A stretch of DNA of 64,000 bases, taken from contig JANAVB010016199.1 in assembly GCA_029216955.1 (NCBI GenBank), forward strand, positions 13,420,489-13,484,488, read 5' to 3'. Below are positions 61,668-64,000 of this stretch, one piece after another. A program made the translations under genes and the position numbers. Each line of letters begins with the position of its first letter. The first letter of the stretch is position 1. The stretch comes from Iris pallida (Eukaryota; Streptophyta; Magnoliopsida; Asparagales; Iridaceae). Below the pieces are notes generated by a model. It was not told the DNA's origin and searched no databases. It saw only the letters and a list, made by a program, of their open reading frames with translations.

Positions 61668-62810
61668 GTAAGTTTCTAAGAATAGACTTCTCCAATATAT
61701 CATGTAAACTTAAACAACATTAAGATATAGTGGTTGCTAAATCATGTTTACTTGTTTAACCCATTCCTTTTTTTCCCCACATAACCTTGTTGTGACTCAG
61801 ATCGCACATCTCTATGTTTTTTCCCCTTAATTTGACAAGGATAGATATGGAACCTGCCATTTTTATGACTCAAAATGTTGGCAATCGAGTAATAACATGT
61901 CACTAAATGATTGTAGTTGAAATGGGATGTTGATATAGATGAAAAGAAGCAGTGTAAGATACATAATAAGAAAATGGTGCTTGTAGTAGGAAGGTACAGG
62001 CAGCACAGGTCAGGTTAAGATGAGGAGAAGTTGTGATACTGTTTGGACATGTCTTGCACATATGCAATATAGACCAATGGGTTGACCAGACTGGATTGTT
62101 ATTTTTATAGGTGAAGCTGACATATTTTATTATTTATGTGGCTGTCATAAGCATCTCAAACCACTGCCTTTTTTCTACTAAAGCTTGATGACGTAACTTA
62201 ACAACCTAGTATAAAAAGGACAACAGTTCAGTTACAAAATTACTAAAATGATTGGCCCTTATGATGTTTTCTTCTTGTACTCACTATAAACTTTATGGAA
62301 CTTAGAACCATAATTGTTGCATTCTAATAAACAATTTACAAACTTAAATATATTGACAAGGTGAAAAAGAATTAAGTGTAGGATTGAACATGAACATCAG
62401 CAACAATCATAAGACTAAAATCCACATTGCCTGATGCGCAAGAAAAGTGCTTGCATATACACACACTTGAAGGAGAAGTTACAATGGCAATAAAATGGAT
62501 TGATTCATCTGGGTTCTGGACTAGGCAGAGATACAAAAGTACTTAGGACAAAAATTGACAACTGGATAATAGCTAGCCTATGTAACATCACTAGTGACTT
62601 CACGGAAACTATTTAGAAAGAGAAACTTACCTATATTCTTCTACACTTTCCCACAACATTCCCCCACAACCTGGAGCTTAGATGACCATCAAGGCAAACT
62701 GGGAGAGAAACTATAGAAAAAGGCGGAGAGAGTTGCAGCCTTCTAGGTGGTGAGAGAATGAGTTGCAAACTCAAAAAAAAATGCAATTGCGAGTAAGCTA
62801 ACATAACACA

Positions 62811-63112
62811 TAGGCTAAGTTGCACTTAAATATCCCGAATTATTGAGGGGCCACGGACGATGACAAGGGTGGTCGGAGAGGGGGAGGTGTGGGCTAGGGT
62901 TAGGGTTTTGTTTTGTTTTTATTCTTTATTTATTTACTAAACATGGGGATAATATTGTCTCTTGGTCTTTTCGGTTAGGAACAACTTGCAAAACTAGTAT
63001 AGTTCTGGGTATTTAAGTGAGTATAGGGTATCAAGTTGCTAGTAAAAAAAGGTTCAGGGTATTAAAGTGTCAAAGTTCAATAATTCAGGGTATTTAAGTG
63101 CAATTTACCCTA
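62811..63112. mobile_element. MITE with about 35-bp terminal inverted repeats
   Basis: Left end taggctaagttgcacttaaa, then atatcccgaattattga. The right end on the minus strand is tagggtaaattgcacttaaa, then ataccctgaattattga. About 30 of 35 positions pair. Flanks share an acaca-like word, so a target duplication is probable but ambiguous. The interior repeats the gggtatttaagtg word. Confidence 0.75.
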
Positions 63113-63544
63113 ACACACATATTATTGAAGTAGGCTTGTTGCAACCAGATAGTAGGGAGAACAATCAAAATGAGGCTTTTAAATCCCTAAGATTAGGAAC
63201 TTTAGTGATGTAAGGGTGAACAACTTGTGGTTACTAACATGTTGAGACTTAGATCCTGAACGCAATTACGTGGATTTTGGCAACTACCCATGCGATTAAG
63301 AGTTGATTCACAACCACTCCATATATAAATAGCGTGAACCATTTTTTACAATTTATTGCATCTTGTTTCAGATTATGTTAACATATGCTAGCAAATTTGT
63401 ATGCAAATTGATCCACACACTTAGGCCGAAATATTAATAGCAGGAACATAAAAAAAACAAATTAACTCCTTAACTTTGAAGTCTGTAATTAACTATAGAC
63501 ATTAACATCAATGACAAAAGATAATAGAAATAATCATGTGTCCT

Positions 63545-63797
63545 GCAGCAGATAAACACTGGTTATTACAAAAGTTTTTTACAGAACAGCAATGGCTCGT
63601 CAATACCTGGTCCATAAATATTAAATAGTCAAGCTACATTATAGTTGAATTTGAACATCCAACATTTGACAGAGGTTTGTTCAAATATTTTAGCAGCAGA
63701 TAAACACTGGTTATTACAAAAGTTTTTTACAGAACAGCAATGGCTCATCAATAACTGGTCCATAGATATTAAATAGTCAAGCTACGTTATGGTTGAC
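63545..63797. repeat. Direct duplication, about 105 bp, period 148
   Basis: gcagcagataaacactggtt to aatagtcaagctac occurs at 63545-63650 and 63693-63797 with five or six substitutions. Confidence 0.9.
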
Positions 63798-63873
63798 TAG
63801 CTGATGGATGAGCGGAAACTCAAGAAAAGATTCCAAAGTAATGAGTTCGCTAGTCGGTACTTAGAGGAGGCTT

Positions 63874-63966
63874 TACTTGAGGATAAGGGATAATTCTTTG
63901 AGATGGTTTGGACACCTGTGGCAGGGACCAGTACATGCACCAGTTAGGAGTAGGATCACTGTTTGA
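63874..63966 (+). pseudogene. LINE (RTE-like) reverse transcriptase C-terminal remnant
   Basis: Reads YLRIRDNSLRWFGHLWQGP, then VHAPVRSRITV and a stop. RLRWFGHV..RP..APVR is the familiar C-terminal signature of plant LINE reverse transcriptases. It is short, broken and at the window edge. Confidence 0.7.
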
Positions 63967-64000
63967 GAAGTTGCGAGGAGTAGGGTAGATGAAAAAAGAT

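Larger units (their letters stand above)
61668..64000 (+). other. PRAF intron 3, continues past the window
   Basis: No further PRAF exon is found. It contains a MITE (62811-63112), a 148-bp-period duplication (63545-63797) and a LINE remnant (63874-63966). Confidence 0.75.

Overview
The window is nuclear DNA of a flowering plant with a large, repeat-rich genome. The evidence is GT-AG introns of several kilobases in a recognisable plant gene, nested Ty3/gypsy and Ty1/copia retrotransposons with 2.5-4.2 kb LTRs, an En/Spm (CACTA) transposon, a Mutator-like MITE and LINE remains. I see no bacterial-type gene, tRNA, rRNA or CRISPR array. The species cannot be named from the sequence.

Layout. 1-5171: minus-strand Ty3/gypsy element (element 1) with a nonsense-riddled gag running off the left edge and a complete 5' LTR. 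5273-26523: a gag-only gypsy element (element 2, TR-GAG-like) arranged LTR-gag-tail-LTR-gag, so probably a product of unequal recombination. Its first gag is split by a 9.7 kb CACTA transposon (11085-20779) with a perfect 3-bp target duplication, a spliced and apparently intact TNP2/TNPD transposase, and a TNPA-like gene carrying one in-frame TAG. 26524-33850: a minus-strand, non-coding, LARD-like gypsy element whose outer LTR end is deleted and which lies inside the LTR of element 3. 33851-43616: element 3, a plus-strand non-coding gypsy element of the same LTR lineage as element 1. 43617-49370: unassigned sequence, an LTR-like piece with ACGCGT-rich repeats, a CACTA-like end and a decayed copia gag with an insertion. 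49384-49939: a MULE-type MITE with a 9-bp target duplication.

From about 50.2 kb to the right edge lies the 5' part of the one clear host gene, a PRAF-type protein (PH, RCC1 and FYVE domains). Three coding exons of its PH domain are present (50454-50507, 54686-54772, 61578-61667) and the gene continues past 64000. Intron 2 holds an antisense, degenerate Ty1/copia element (55074-59820) with a 5-bp target duplication. Introns 2 and 3 also hold MITE-like repeats, a 148-bp-period duplication and a LINE reverse-transcriptase remnant.

Functionally the first 43.6 kb is a retrotransposon nest. Elements 2, 3 and the LARD lack pol and would need enzymes from a relative such as the lineage of element 1. 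Elements 1-3 share a 20-nt block just inside the 5' LTR that does not look like the usual initiator-Met primer site. Their LTRs also share a short acidic reading frame 370-480 bp before the LTR end. These two features, and an LTR fragment embedded upstream of the CACTA transposase, are the least expected observations.
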